Source: Anaerocolumna sp. MB42-C2 (GTDB lineage Bacteria > Bacillota > Clostridia > Lachnospirales > Lachnospiraceae). Taken from it: DNA of 64,000 bases. Made by a program: the position numbers and the translations under genes. This document shows, piece by piece, positions 45,004 to 54,355 of the stretch. Below the pieces are notes generated by a model, which was not told the origin of the DNA, made no database searches, and worked only from the letters and a program-made list of their open reading frames with translations. The stretch spans positions 2,108,001 to 2,172,000 of the forward strand of contig NZ_CP133190.1 in the NCBI RefSeq assembly GCF_030913705.1, in the 5' to 3' direction. The stretch's first letter is position 1. Each line of letters starts with the position of its first letter.

Positions 45004-46087
45004 ATTTTGGAAATTTACGATAAAAATATTAGTGTACGCTATAATCAGCCTGTTTCTTGGTGGTCTCACAACATTGCTGCTTGCATACGGGTATTATAAA
45101 CTCTTTGACAATGCCCTTGTGCGCATAGAAGTGCTATGGCTTGTATCGGTTGCAGAAGGCATTTTTTCTCCTGGCTGGTGCCTTGTTTATATCACCGTGA
45201 CCTTACTGTTTGCAGTTGTCCTTATGTGGGTTTTTACCAGACGGACAACAAAGCGCATGGATGGAATCTTAACTGCCGTTTCGCAAATGCGTGAGGGCAG
45301 TTACCGCGTACTGCTGCCAAATGAATATAAGGATAGCTTAGGTCAAATTGAACAGGGTATCAACGCCTTAGCTGTACAGGTGCAGGACAGCCAAGGCGAA
45401 AGTAAGGAAGTCGAACAAGCTAAGAACGATTTTATCATAAATATCGCCCATGATTTAAGAACACCTCTCACATCAATTATCGGCTACCTGGCATTTATCA
45501 GCGAAAAACAGCTTGATTCAGAACTCTCCGCAAAATATGCGACAATTGCCTTTGAAAAATCAAAGCAGTTAGAAAACCTTGTTGAATCCCTTTTTGACGT
45601 TGCCAACTTCGCAATGGACACGATCACGGTGAACAAAAAAGAGATTAACCTCGCGAAATTTCTCTGTCAGAAGCAGGATGAACTGTATCCTCAGCTTAAT
45701 GATGCGGGCATGGAAATCCGCCTCAATATAGATAAAGCTATTCCCACCATTCAAGCAGATGGGGATTTAATGGCCAGAGCATTTGATAATTTAATTGGCA
45801 ATGCCATCCGCTATGCAAAGGAAGGGAAATATATCGACATTGAAACAACAAAGGATGATAAGAATATCTATATCTCCTTTATCACTCACGCAAACCCAAT
45901 CCCTTCCAGTGAACTTGAGAACATCTTTGACAAACTTTACCGGCTTGAAAAATCTCGTGCCAGCAGAACGGGTGGTGCGGGCTTAGGCTTACCTATCAGC
46001 CGGCGTATTGTAGAATTGCATGGCGGAACGCTTACCGCACGGCAGACAGCAGACGGTACAGCTTTTGACATTTGTCTGCCAAAGTAA
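44993..46087 (+). CDS. VanS-type sensor histidine kinase
   Basis: The 364-residue kinase has two membrane helices (about residues 9-31 and 60-84) flanking a short extracellular loop, then HAMP, the H-box DFIINIAHDLRTPLTSIIGY, an N-box MARAFDNLIGNAIRYAKEGK and a G-box GGAGLGLPISRRIVELHGG. The start is TTG 44993, overlapping the regulator's stop. The short loop suggests sensing at the membrane, as in kinases that detect cell-wall-active antibiotics or lantibiotics. Confidence 0.88.
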   Translation: MKNRFWKFTIKILVYAIISLFLGGLTTLLLAYGYYKLFDNALVRIEVLWLVSVAEGIFSPGWCLVYITVTLLFAVVLMWVFTRRTTKRMDGILTAVSQMREGSYRVLLPNEYKDSLGQIEQGINALAVQVQDSQGESKEVEQAKNDFIINIAHDLRTPLTSIIGYLAFISEKQLDSELSAKYATIAFEKSKQLENLVESLFDVANFAMDTITVNKKEINLAKFLCQKQDELYPQLNDAGMEIRLNIDKAIPTIQADGDLMARAFDNLIGNAIRYAKEGKYIDIETTKDDKNIYISFITHANPIPSSELENIFDKLYRLEKSRASRTGGAGLGLPISRRIVELHGGTLTARQTADGTAFDICLPK

Positions 46088-46097
46088 AATTCGAAAG

Positions 46098-46184
46098 TTA
46101 AGAATTTGATAAGATTTACCCTCCTATTTTGTTCAGGTGTCTTTTATATCATAAAGTCAAGAACAAATAAGGAGGGTTTTTTAT
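46098..46184 (+). promoter_or_regulatory. Leader with direct repeats and a terminator-like stem that pairs the ribosome site
   Basis: TTAAGA (46098-46103) and TAAGAT (46110-46115) look like a VanR-type box. ACCCTCCTATTTTGTTC (46118-46134) pairs with GAACAAATAAGGAGGGT (46161-46177) except for two bases, and TTTTTT follows at 46177-46182. The right arm contains the Shine-Dalgarno sequence GGAGGG of the next gene. Read-through RNA from the kinase gene would form a terminator that also hides the ribosome site. RNA started inside the loop would not. Confidence 0.65.
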
Positions 46185-47378
46185 ATGAAAAAAACAATTT
46201 TACTGATTCTGCTTTGTATATCTTTACTAGAGTTAACCGCCTGTAAAAAAACACCTAATGTAACGGATATGCCACCTGCTCACGGCAAAGAGGTTACTCC
46301 CGGTGAAGCAAACAGTCCCACCATTAACAGATCCGAACCAACCCACATGACAAAAAAACTGTGTGATGGTTTGGAAATTGACGCGGATATTCCAATATCT
46401 GATGTTTCCTCCCTGCCTACTTATCAGGCAAACCCTTTAACAATAACTCCAAACGATGCGATTGCCTTGTTTTTATCGGAAGGGAAGAAAAAAATCGGAA
46501 CACAAACAAAGGACCACTATGACCCCAAAGGATTTCTCCTTACCATGAAAGGTGGTCAGGAAATCTTCCATCGCAGTGGGCAGCTTTCCTTTGATTCGGG
46601 AAACTCGGCAAAGGATCAAGACATATTTGATGTGCTTCAAAGATACGGCCGTGTACACCCCCAGAAAGGACCCAGGTCCTTGTCTTTTATGTCCCCAAAG
46701 GAAGCAGTAAAACAAGGAGAAGATTTGATTCAAAAATTAGGCCTTATAAGTAATCCTGATATTAAATCCGGGCAAATCGTGGGCCTTAAGGCTGAGGAAA
46801 TTATGAACTGGCAAAAGGAGCTTCTCAAGGACAGCAGCTATAAGGAAGGCGTAGACATAGGAAAAACAACTATCCTAAATGATCTGGATGCAGACGATGA
46901 TGCGTACCTTCTCACCTTCTCCCTTCAATATCAGGATATTCCAATCTTTAATCAGGACAATGAGCCGTCCATATCTTCTGCAAGTGATGGTCTTGCTCCT
47001 CCATCTGCAAAAGCAGCTATGTTGGTAACAGCAAAAGGCTTGCGGTATTTTTCACTGGAGGGTGGTGTTAGTGCAAACGGAACTGCTTCAAAGCCCCAAG
47101 CAATTATTTCTGCGGATAAAGCTCTTAGTAAGCTTGTGGAGAAATACGAAGATACCATTCGATTTGGCAAACAATGCATTACCGAGGTTTGGTTGGAATA
47201 TATTCCACAATCCGATAACAATACTCAAAAGCCCGGCGCACCAGTTACTTTGACACCCTATTGGTGTTTCCGCCTGGCAAGCTTTGACGAAGCAACCGAT
47301 AAGCTGGACGAAAGAGAATATGACAGTGCGGAGCGGTTCAATGCCATCACAGGAAAGGACTTAGCTTATGGAGGGTAA
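46185..47378 (+). CDS. Lipoprotein of unknown function linked to a VanRS-ABC module
   Basis: The 397-residue protein has a lipoprotein signal peptide with Cys20 in LTAC, then a linker and an extracellular domain with no motif I can name (NPLTITPNDAIALFLSEGKK; MLVTAKGLRYFSLEGG; YWCFRLASFDEATDKL). It is the first gene of an operon with two ABC permeases and an ATPase, overlapping the first permease by 11 bases. A role as immunity or accessory lipoprotein to the exporter is inferred from position only. Confidence 0.7.
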   Translation: MKKTILLILLCISLLELTACKKTPNVTDMPPAHGKEVTPGEANSPTINRSEPTHMTKKLCDGLEIDADIPISDVSSLPTYQANPLTITPNDAIALFLSEGKKKIGTQTKDHYDPKGFLLTMKGGQEIFHRSGQLSFDSGNSAKDQDIFDVLQRYGRVHPQKGPRSLSFMSPKEAVKQGEDLIQKLGLISNPDIKSGQIVGLKAEEIMNWQKELLKDSSYKEGVDIGKTTILNDLDADDDAYLLTFSLQYQDIPIFNQDNEPSISSASDGLAPPSAKAAMLVTAKGLRYFSLEGGVSANGTASKPQAIISADKALSKLVEKYEDTIRFGKQCITEVWLEYIPQSDNNTQKPGAPVTLTPYWCFRLASFDEATDKLDEREYDSAERFNAITGKDLAYGG

Positions 47379-48195
47379 GGTTTTTATCCGTATACTCAAA
47401 GCGGATGCAAAAAGAGCATTTCGCCTGCCCTTTTTGTTTGCAGTACTTGCTGTGATTGCAGACTTTGTGTTTGATAACTACAGTGCTTTGATAAATGCTC
47501 TTTTCATCAATCCTGACATGGCACATGATGCCACCAGTGTGTTTTATTTTTACTTTAACGCGGTAGCTTTCGGCGGCGTATTCACGCGTTATTTGTCTGC
47601 CATGATAGCAGCCCTTCCGTTCTCTGCAGGGTATATAACCGAACGGCAATCTGGAATGACACTATATCTCATAAGCCGAACGGGACGGCGGGAATATTGC
47701 CTTTCCAAAATAATTATCAGTGCCGCTTCCGGCGGGCTTGCACTTTTTGCAGGCAGCTTGATTTTCTTATTCATCCTTTCAACTCGTTTACAATTGACTA
47801 TTCCTTCTGACTTAGTGGAAAATCAATGGATTCCTTATTATGAGTTGCTGAAATCCGGCGGCGGCATACCCTATTTTGCAGCAGTGTTGTTTCTGATGTT
47901 TCTTACAGGCATGTTGTGGGGAACTTTGGCTTGTGCAATATCCGCATTCGTAACAGATACTTATGTCGTAATCGCTTCACCTTTTTTGCTGTGCTTTTTG
48001 CAAATACAGATTTCCCGTTTTCTGCGCTTACCAAACAATTACCGGTTGGAAATGCTGCTTTACGGGCGTGGTCAATGGGGAAGCTACCATATATCATTAC
48101 TGCTTTTAGGATTATTAATTTTACTGATTATCACGTGTTGTACATTTTTATTTACCCGCAAGGTAATAAGGAGGGGACAAGATGGTCTTAGTTAA
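47368..48195 (+). CDS. ABC-2-type exporter permease
   Basis: The 275-residue protein has about six membrane segments, with an N-terminal cytoplasmic amphipathic stretch (FIRILKADAKRAFRLPFLFA) and YITERQSGMTLYLISRTGR after the second segment, a pattern of antimicrobial-peptide resistance permeases. It overlaps its neighbours on both sides, which implies translational coupling. The local base composition is higher in G+C than the sugar loci: line 47401-47460 has 28 of 60. Confidence 0.75.
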   Translation: MEGKVFIRILKADAKRAFRLPFLFAVLAVIADFVFDNYSALINALFINPDMAHDATSVFYFYFNAVAFGGVFTRYLSAMIAALPFSAGYITERQSGMTLYLISRTGRREYCLSKIIISAASGGLALFAGSLIFLFILSTRLQLTIPSDLVENQWIPYYELLKSGGGIPYFAAVLFLMFLTGMLWGTLACAISAFVTDTYVVIASPFLLCFLQIQISRFLRLPNNYRLEMLLYGRGQWGSYHISLLLLGLLILLIITCCTFLFTRKVIRRGQDGLS

Positions 48196-49066
48196 ATGCC
48201 TGCGTGTATTTTCATACCGCTTTCGCTTTTCTTTTTCGTCTGCTCGAATTCCGCTTATTTTTATACTGACAGCAATCTTCGTATATTCCAATATCGAAAA
48301 TGTTTCTGAAATGTCAGCTTCACTGGGTATTCCATGCCGCCCTTATTTATTTCCACATCTGGTAAATGATTTTATCTGCCAGCTTGTTTTTATGGGCGCA
48401 GTCATAGTACTGTTTTGTGATGCACCATTTACTGACGATGTGACCATGTACTTTAAATATCGCTCTGGCCGGTTGTCATGGACAATGGGTCATGCCATAT
48501 ATATTATCGCGCTTTCCTTTCTCTTTATATTGATGATAATGATGGTTAGCACCTTTGCCCTGTTTCCCCATTTGGAGTTTGGAGAAAGCTGGGGCAAGAT
48601 TATAAATACTTTGGGAAAAACAAATATAGGCAGTCAATACGGTGTTGCTTTTCGGGTCAGTGATTATCTGATTGGAGCCTATCTGCCGCTAAAGGCAATG
48701 GTTTACACTTTTCTTTTGGAATGGGTATGTGCAGCATGGCTGGGACTGCTTATTTATTCCGGTAATCTCTTGACTTTAAAGCCGATTGGAACCTTTGCTT
48801 CGGCCGGCTTTGTGCTCATGGATATTACTATTGCCAATGAAGGGGCTCTTTCATCCTATAAGTTTTCGCCCCTTACTTTGGCACAGCTTGCTTCATTGAC
48901 AGGGCTTAATAGACAATTAGGTGGTATTACACTTCATTATTCCATTCGTTTTTTCATCATCACCCTCGGTATTCTGCTGTTTACTTGCGCCTTTGGTGAA
49001 AAAATACAGTACCTGGCAGCCCTGGGTCTCCAAAAACTGAAAAGAGGAGGTAATCTTTATGGATAA
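48182..49066 (+). CDS. Second ABC exporter permease
   Basis: The 294-residue membrane protein has about six hydrophobic segments, including LSFLFILMIMMVSTFALFP. AGGAGGGGAC precedes its ATG inside the upstream gene. It is not clearly similar to the first permease but has the same topology and probably forms a heterodimeric channel with it, served by the ATPase that overlaps its end. Confidence 0.7.
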   Translation: MVLVKCLRVFSYRFRFSFSSARIPLIFILTAIFVYSNIENVSEMSASLGIPCRPYLFPHLVNDFICQLVFMGAVIVLFCDAPFTDDVTMYFKYRSGRLSWTMGHAIYIIALSFLFILMIMMVSTFALFPHLEFGESWGKIINTLGKTNIGSQYGVAFRVSDYLIGAYLPLKAMVYTFLLEWVCAAWLGLLIYSGNLLTLKPIGTFASAGFVLMDITIANEGALSSYKFSPLTLAQLASLTGLNRQLGGITLHYSIRFFIITLGILLFTCAFGEKIQYLAALGLQKLKRGGNLYG

Positions 49067-49694
49067 TATCATATCTGTTCAAAGTGTTACAAAGCAATTC
49101 AAAACGCAAAAGGTACTAAACAATATCAGTGTAGATTTCCCATCCGGCAGCATTTATGGTCTTGTCGGCCGCAATGGTTCCGGCAAAACCATGCTGATGA
49201 AGTGCATTTGTGGTTTTGTTCCACCCACAAGCGGTAAAATATTTGTGCAAGGCAAGCAGGTACGATACGGTTCACAGTTTCCGAAAGGCATTGGCTTTAT
49301 TATCGAATCTCCTGGCTTCTTACGTACCATATCGGGAATTGCCAATCTAAAACACCTTGCTTCCATCAACAGGCAAATCGGAATAAAGGAAGTAAAGGAA
49401 GCAATGATAATGGTTGGACTTGATCCCGACAGTAAAAAGCACGTTGGCCGTTATTCACTTGGTATGCGTCAGCGGCTTGGAATCGCGCAGGCTATTATGG
49501 AGCATCCGGATATTCTGATATTGGATGAGCCAATGAATGGATTGGATAATAACGGAGTTGCCGAAATGCGGGAGCTTTTCCTCAAATTGAAAGGTGAGGG
49601 CAAGACGTTGATTATCGCCAGTCATAATCACGAGGACATCGAGGTCTTATGTGACAGAGTTTATGAGATGGACAACGGAATTCTAAGGGGATAA
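49059..49694 (+). CDS. ABC exporter ATP-binding protein
   Basis: The 211-residue ATPase has Walker A in LVGRNGSGKTMLMKC, signature YSLGMRQRLGIAQAI, and Walker B with D-loop in ILILDEPMNGLD, plus an H-loop in IIASHNHEDIEVL. GAGGAGG precedes the ATG. It is of the lantibiotic-immunity/bacitracin-resistance size class. With the two permeases and the VanRS-like pair it probably forms a stress-induced exporter for an antimicrobial peptide. Confidence 0.9.
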   Translation: MDNIISVQSVTKQFKTQKVLNNISVDFPSGSIYGLVGRNGSGKTMLMKCICGFVPPTSGKIFVQGKQVRYGSQFPKGIGFIIESPGFLRTISGIANLKHLASINRQIGIKEVKEAMIMVGLDPDSKKHVGRYSLGMRQRLGIAQAIMEHPDILILDEPMNGLDNNGVAEMRELFLKLKGEGKTLIIASHNHEDIEVLCDRVYEMDNGILRG

Positions 49695-50018
49695 AGCGGT
49701 ATCCCCTAACGAACATCTCCGCCGCACCCAGAAAATTCTAAATATAATCTTTTCATCCTTTTTCTATTAGTATCAATAGTATTTATTACTGTTTGCTCGG
49801 AATCCAATTTTTTCTTACTAAACATATTATTGAGACTAAAATAAGCCCAACAGACAACTAATTTCTACTTTTTTATTATTTTATATGCCATATAAATGCC
49901 CCCGACTATCGATTGCCTAATTTTTCAGAAAATTTTAATGTTAATAAAATTGTCAATTCCGTCAGAATACGATATAATAGGACTAGTTATATTTATATGA
50001 TATAGCGGAGGAATTAAT
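49695..50018 (+). promoter_or_regulatory. Intergenic region with promoter of the xpaC-telA genes
   Basis: TTGTCA (49950-49955) and TATAAT (49973-49978) have a 17-base spacer and lie 41 bases before the xpaC start. GGAGGAA precedes the ATG. The rest of the 324 bases shows no gene or strong hairpin. Composition drops sharply here from the preceding operon (line 50521-50580 has 17 of 60 G+C). Confidence 0.6.
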
Positions 50019-51374
50019 ATGAGCAGAAATAACTTTTCAAATTTAGGGGACGAAATTAAAGACATCGTCCAGGATGCAGTTAGTACGATGAACTTCCAAC
50101 AATTAAACAAAGATATAGGTAATACGGTAAATGGTGCTTTAGATGAGGTACGAGGTGCATTGGGTTTAAACAGAGACCGGCAGAACCAGGACATAAACGG
50201 CGGCAAAATGGATTGGGATATAACCATAGGTAACCAACGTCGGAACCGGACAGACACAAATGAATGGCGGTCTCGCAGGCAAAATAACCAAAGTGATCCT
50301 GCATTTACCCGCCAAAGAACCGAACAGTCACCTTACCGATCTGAAGTTCGTAATTCGTATCGTGTACAACCGAAAGACAAAAACCGATACTGTTATCCCA
50401 GAGTTTATGTAGGGAAAGTATCCGGTATCCTTTTTACTGTGTTCGGTAGTATAGGTACAGCCGGAGCAGGAATCGCAGCATTTGTTTTAGCTATCATCGG
50501 CCAGTTAACCGGTAACCTGAATTTCTTCGGAACTATCGCTTTAAGTCTCTTACCCATATTTTTTATCAGTGTTTTTATAATGGCAAGAGGTTCCATGCTT
50601 CGGAAACGCCTTAGGAGATTCCGCCGCTATTTGGGTGTAATCGAAAACCGCAGTTATTATTCTGTTAAGGAATTATCAGCCAATACCTTATTAAGCCAGA
50701 AGTTTGTTCTTAAGGATTTACGGAAAATGATATCCTTAGGTATGTTTCCCGAGGGCCGTATTGATGAGCAGGAAACCTGCATTATGCTTAACCGTGAAAG
50801 TTATGCACAATATCTGGAACTCCAAAAGAATATACAAATAAAAAATCTGGAGGAACAGAACAATAAAAGCGCAGCAAGACAGGTTAATGAACAGACGCCA
50901 TCCGTGAACCCCTCTGCAAAACAAGGTAGTACCAACGCTGAACTAAGAAAAACCATTGAGAACGGAAGAAACTGTATTTATAAGATACGGGAAGCGAATG
51001 ACGCAATTCCAGGTGAAGAGATCTCCGGTAAGTTAGACCGTTTGGAAGATGTAATCAGTAAAATATTTAAATATGTGGAGCTTCATCCCGAACAGCTTAC
51101 GGAAATCGAAAAGTTTATGGATTATTATCTTCCTACCACGTTAAAATTAGTCAATGCATACAGGGAATTTGATAACCAGTCCGTACAGGGTGCCAATATT
51201 ACTTCGGCAAAAAGTGAAATTGAAGCTACCTTGGATACAATTAATCTTGCATTTGAGAAATTATTGGACAGCCTTTTTGAAGATGCAGCAATGGATGTCT
51301 CGACCGACATATCCGTGTTAGAGACCATGCTTGCCCAGGAAGGATTGACAAAGGAAGATTTTAAGATGAAATAA
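50019..51374 (+). CDS. XpaC-like membrane protein (5-bromo-4-chloroindolyl phosphate hydrolysis protein family)
   Basis: The 451-residue protein has a hydrophilic N-terminus (about 130 residues, Asn/Arg/Gln-rich), two membrane segments near residues 135-190 (GILFTVFGSIGTAGAGIAAF; IALSLLPIFFISVFIMARGS), and a cytoplasmic C-terminal half with a helical pattern. This is the arrangement of XpaC proteins, which are nearly always next to telA-type genes, as here. The biochemical role is unknown; the family is tied to tellurite and envelope stress tolerance. Confidence 0.8.
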   Translation: MSRNNFSNLGDEIKDIVQDAVSTMNFQQLNKDIGNTVNGALDEVRGALGLNRDRQNQDINGGKMDWDITIGNQRRNRTDTNEWRSRRQNNQSDPAFTRQRTEQSPYRSEVRNSYRVQPKDKNRYCYPRVYVGKVSGILFTVFGSIGTAGAGIAAFVLAIIGQLTGNLNFFGTIALSLLPIFFISVFIMARGSMLRKRLRRFRRYLGVIENRSYYSVKELSANTLLSQKFVLKDLRKMISLGMFPEGRIDEQETCIMLNRESYAQYLELQKNIQIKNLEEQNNKSAARQVNEQTPSVNPSAKQGSTNAELRKTIENGRNCIYKIREANDAIPGEEISGKLDRLEDVISKIFKYVELHPEQLTEIEKFMDYYLPTTLKLVNAYREFDNQSVQGANITSAKSEIEATLDTINLAFEKLLDSLFEDAAMDVSTDISVLETMLAQEGLTKEDFKMK

Positions 51375-51545
51375 AACTATGGATTCATTTAGAATAGAAA
51401 ATATTAAAAAGAAAGGAATGCCACAATCGATTCTTTCTGCCTTTATTTATGATAATCGAACAATAGAAAACATGTTTTGTCTGAATCTATTAGTATGTGG
51501 CGTTAACACGTCCGTAAAATGATGTGTTATAAAATGGGTATAATT

Positions 51546-52694
51546 ATGAATGATGAATTATTGAAAAACGAAGCTCCGACCTTAACCTTTGACCCTTTCG
51601 GTGAAGAAACGTCCGAAACTCAATTAGTTAATCAGGAAACGGCAAAACCGGAGGTCGTTGAATTTGATGAAAGTACTCTGTCTCCGGAAGAGCAAAAGAT
51701 GGTTAATGACTTTGCCGGTAAAATTGATTTAACCCAATCAAGTCTTATCCTGCAGTATGGTGTTGGTGCCCAGAAAAAAATTGCAGATTTTTCCGAGTCT
51801 GCCCTTAATAACGTTAAGACAAAAGATTTAGGCGAAATTGGGGAGATGCTTTCCTCCGTCGTATTGGAATTGAAAAGTTTTGATTCCGAAACGGACGAAA
51901 AAGGTTTTTTAGGCTTATTTAAGAAAACCTCCAATAAGATTACCGCTATGAAAGCCAAATATGATAAAGCGGAAGTGAATGTTAATAAAATCTGCCAGGT
52001 ACTGGAGTCACATCAGATGCAATTACTAAAAGATGTAGCCATGTTGGACAAGATGTATGAAATAAATAAAACCTACTTTAAAGAGCTTTCCATGTACATT
52101 TTGGCCGGAAAAAAGAAACTGGCCCTGGTTCAAAACGAAGAACTTCCGAGACTGGTTGAAAAGTCAGGCAGAACCGGTCTTCCCGAAGATGCACAGGCTG
52201 TAAATGATCTAAATGCTATTATAAACAGGTTTGAAAAGAAAATACATGATCTGGAATTAACCAGAATGATTTCTATTCAGATGGCTCCCCAGATTCGTCT
52301 GGTTCAGGGAAATGATACTATGATGGCAGAGAAGATACAATCTACTATTGTAAATACCATACCTCTTTGGAAAAGTCAGATGGTTCTTGCCCTTGGTGTC
52401 GCTCATTCCGGCCAGGCTGCAAGAGCGCAGAGGGAAGTAACCGACATGACAAATGAATTACTTAAGAAAAATGCTGCCACTCTCAAGATGGCCACCATTG
52501 AGACAGCCAAAGAATCGGAACGCGGTATCGTAGATATTGAAACCCTCAAGACTACCAACGAGTCCTTAATTTCAACTCTGGATGAAGTACTCCGCATCCA
52601 GACAGAAGGCCGCCAAAAGAGAAAAGAAGCTGAAGTGGAATTAAACCGTATTGAAAATGAACTGAAACAGAAGCTTTTAAATATGAGAGGGTAA
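51546..52694 (+). CDS. TelA-like toxic anion resistance protein
   Basis: The 382-residue protein is almost entirely alpha-helical, with TelA signatures (ELSMYILAGKKKLALV; RMISIQMAPQIRLVQGND; IPLWKSQMVLALGV). It has no membrane segment. I chose the ATG at 51546; a longer frame to 51519 lacks a ribosome site. It follows xpaC by about 170 bases and probably works with it. A strong terminator follows. Confidence 0.88.
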   Translation: MNDELLKNEAPTLTFDPFGEETSETQLVNQETAKPEVVEFDESTLSPEEQKMVNDFAGKIDLTQSSLILQYGVGAQKKIADFSESALNNVKTKDLGEIGEMLSSVVLELKSFDSETDEKGFLGLFKKTSNKITAMKAKYDKAEVNVNKICQVLESHQMQLLKDVAMLDKMYEINKTYFKELSMYILAGKKKLALVQNEELPRLVEKSGRTGLPEDAQAVNDLNAIINRFEKKIHDLELTRMISIQMAPQIRLVQGNDTMMAEKIQSTIVNTIPLWKSQMVLALGVAHSGQAARAQREVTDMTNELLKKNAATLKMATIETAKESERGIVDIETLKTTNESLISTLDEVLRIQTEGRQKRKEAEVELNRIENELKQKLLNMRG

Positions 52695-52726
52695 GTTACA
52701 GTTATTAATATGCATAAGTATATAAT

Positions 52727-52772
52727 AAAATCTGACTGGTAAACTGAAACCGGTCAGATTTTACTTTTTTGT
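52727..52772 (+). terminator. Rho-independent terminator after telA
   Basis: AAAATCTGACTGGT (52727-52740) pairs with ACCGGTCAGATTTT (52749-52762) with one G-U-type mismatch, followed by ACTTTTTTG. Confidence 0.88.
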
Positions 52773-52812
52773 GGACTTTGTCAGGGCGAAATTACCATTC
52801 AACTTTTGACCC

Positions 52813-53449
52813 TTATTTTCCGCAGCATTTTTTATACTTCTTTCCTGAACCGCAGGGGCAGGGATCGTTAGGGTATTTTTTCTTATCCTTAACTACCGGC
52901 TTTTGCACCGGAAAAAAACATAATCCTCGGAATCATCGCTAAAAAGTAATGGATTTTCAAGAAATTTCTTGTGAAAATCTTCTGCCTTATCCCTGTACAT
53001 TTTGGAATTTTCCGTTTCCTTAATTGTTTCATAAAAAGCAGCGGCTCTGTAAAATAACATCTGATTATCCATATTACATACCATATCTATAGGTATGGCT
53101 TCCTCAATCAGCTTTCTCGCTCCGTTTATATCTTCTTCTCCTAACAGAAACCATAGATAGGAATCTATACAGTCAGGATTATCCCTTTCCTCTCCAAACC
53201 AATCCTCAAACCACTTTCTGCTTTCTTCTTTCCGTCCCAGCTTCTGCAATGCATCACTGTTTCTTCTACCAGGAGTTTCAATTTACTGTTATAAGCATCT
53301 TCATCAAATTTCTTACCGCCACTTAAGATATCATAGATATCACCAAGAACAACAGAAGCTATTTTTTCTTTTGCCTCTCTATCCGTATATCCTTTACCCT
53401 TTAGCTGGCGGACTGCCTCCCCTGATAACCAAGGTTTTATATCCCCCAA
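52813..53449 (-). pseudogene. SEC-C motif protein broken by two frameshifts
   Basis: Three frames give one protein in order: IKPWLSGEAVRQLKGKGYTD at the start, LQKLGRKEESRKWFEDWFG in the middle, and [20 protein letters not shown] at the end. The last is a complete SEC-C zinc-binding motif. The first break is near 53250, within GAAGAAACAGTG on the - strand. The second is at a run of seven T (52912-52918), where one more T would restore the frame. The middle section looks TPR-like. The gene abuts the truncated DUF4143 gene. SEC-C proteins of this kind are of unknown function. Confidence 0.7.
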
Positions 53450-54168
53450 ACTGGCACAATTAAATTCTGGCTGTCAAATGCCGACAACCTGTCTGTCGTA
53501 CATAATACAGCCCCTGTACCACGCTCCAGACTCGCCTTATCAATTACCCTGAACACGCGAGTGAGCTGGCTTTGAGGTGTAGCCGCTTTCTTAATTTCCA
53601 TGGGATACAACTTACCGCTGTCCTCCAGCAGAATGTCAATCTCTTTTGTATCCTTATCACGATAATAATAAATAAAGACTTCCCGACCGCAGTTCTGATA
53701 GCTCTTGACAATCTCCGATACCGTAAAATTTTCAAGAATCGCACCGCTCATAGCTCCATTCATCAGGGTATCGCTGCTGCTCCATTTGGTTAGGTACGCT
53801 ACTAAGCCACAGTCATAGAAATAAAGCTTTGGTTTCGTTACCATGCGCTTAAGCATATAGTTGGAATATGGGTGAAGATAAAAAACAATGCCCAGTCTCT
53901 CTAAAATCCCAAGCCAGTTTTTTGTGGTAACCTGGTCAATCCCAGCAGCATCAGAGATGGTCTTATAGTTCACCATCTGTCCGCACAAGGCTGCAGCTGA
54001 TGTGATGAAATTCATAAATTTAAGTGAATCAATGGTACCGGATATCTCTTTTACATCCCGCTCAATATAGGTGCTGATATAACTGGAATAAACCGCCCGG
54101 TTTTCTGTGGCTTTCGCTTCGCTACACTCACAAAAACACGTCGCGTTGTTGCCTGTGAACAGTGACAA
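53437..54168 (-). pseudogene. C-terminal part of a DUF4143 AAA-type ATPase
   Basis: The 243-codon frame encodes YISTYIERDVKEISGTIDSL, KPKLYFYDCGLVAYLTKW and KEIDILLEDSGKLYPMEIKK, the DUF4143 half of the family. The N-terminal AAA+ ATPase domain with Walker motifs, about 170 residues in full proteins, is missing. The first 20 codons (SLFTGNNATCFCECSEAKAT) are unrelated and lie on a hairpin sequence. An intact promoter precedes the fragment. It is probably inactive. Confidence 0.75.
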
Positions 54169-54184
54169 AATAACTACTTATTAT

Positions 54185-54213
54185 ATTATAGCTGATGTTC
54201 AACTTGCAGTCAA
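54185..54213 (-). promoter_or_regulatory. Strong promoter before the truncated DUF4143 gene
   Basis: On the - strand TTGACT (54213-54208) and TATAAT (54190-54185) have a 17-base spacer. Downstream, TTGTCACTGTTCACAGGCAA (54171-54152) forms an imperfect hairpin and shares ACAGTGACAAA (+ strand) with the repeat at 21869-21904. Confidence 0.65.
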
Positions 54214-54280
54214 TATAACTTCGGCTATTATATGTATTAGTCTTATTTTAGACGATTTTTTAGCAGAATATACCATACCA

Positions 54281-54325
54281 CTAAAAAAGGAACTCCCGCA
54301 TTGCCATGCCAAAAGCTCCTTTCGC
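54281..54325 (-). terminator. Terminator of the second sulfatase operon
   Basis: On the - strand AAAGGAGCT and AGTTCCTTT flank a GC-richer loop, followed by TTTTTTAG, 30-70 bases after the sulfatase stop. Confidence 0.7.
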
Positions 54326-54355
54326 TATTCCTAATATTTTAAAAGGTAAAACAAT

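Noticed and set aside
44308..46087. Glycopeptide (vancomycin) resistance locus
   Set aside because: Only VanR/VanS-like regulators are present. No vanH, vanA/B ligase or vanX gene follows; the neighbours are a lipoprotein and an ABC exporter.
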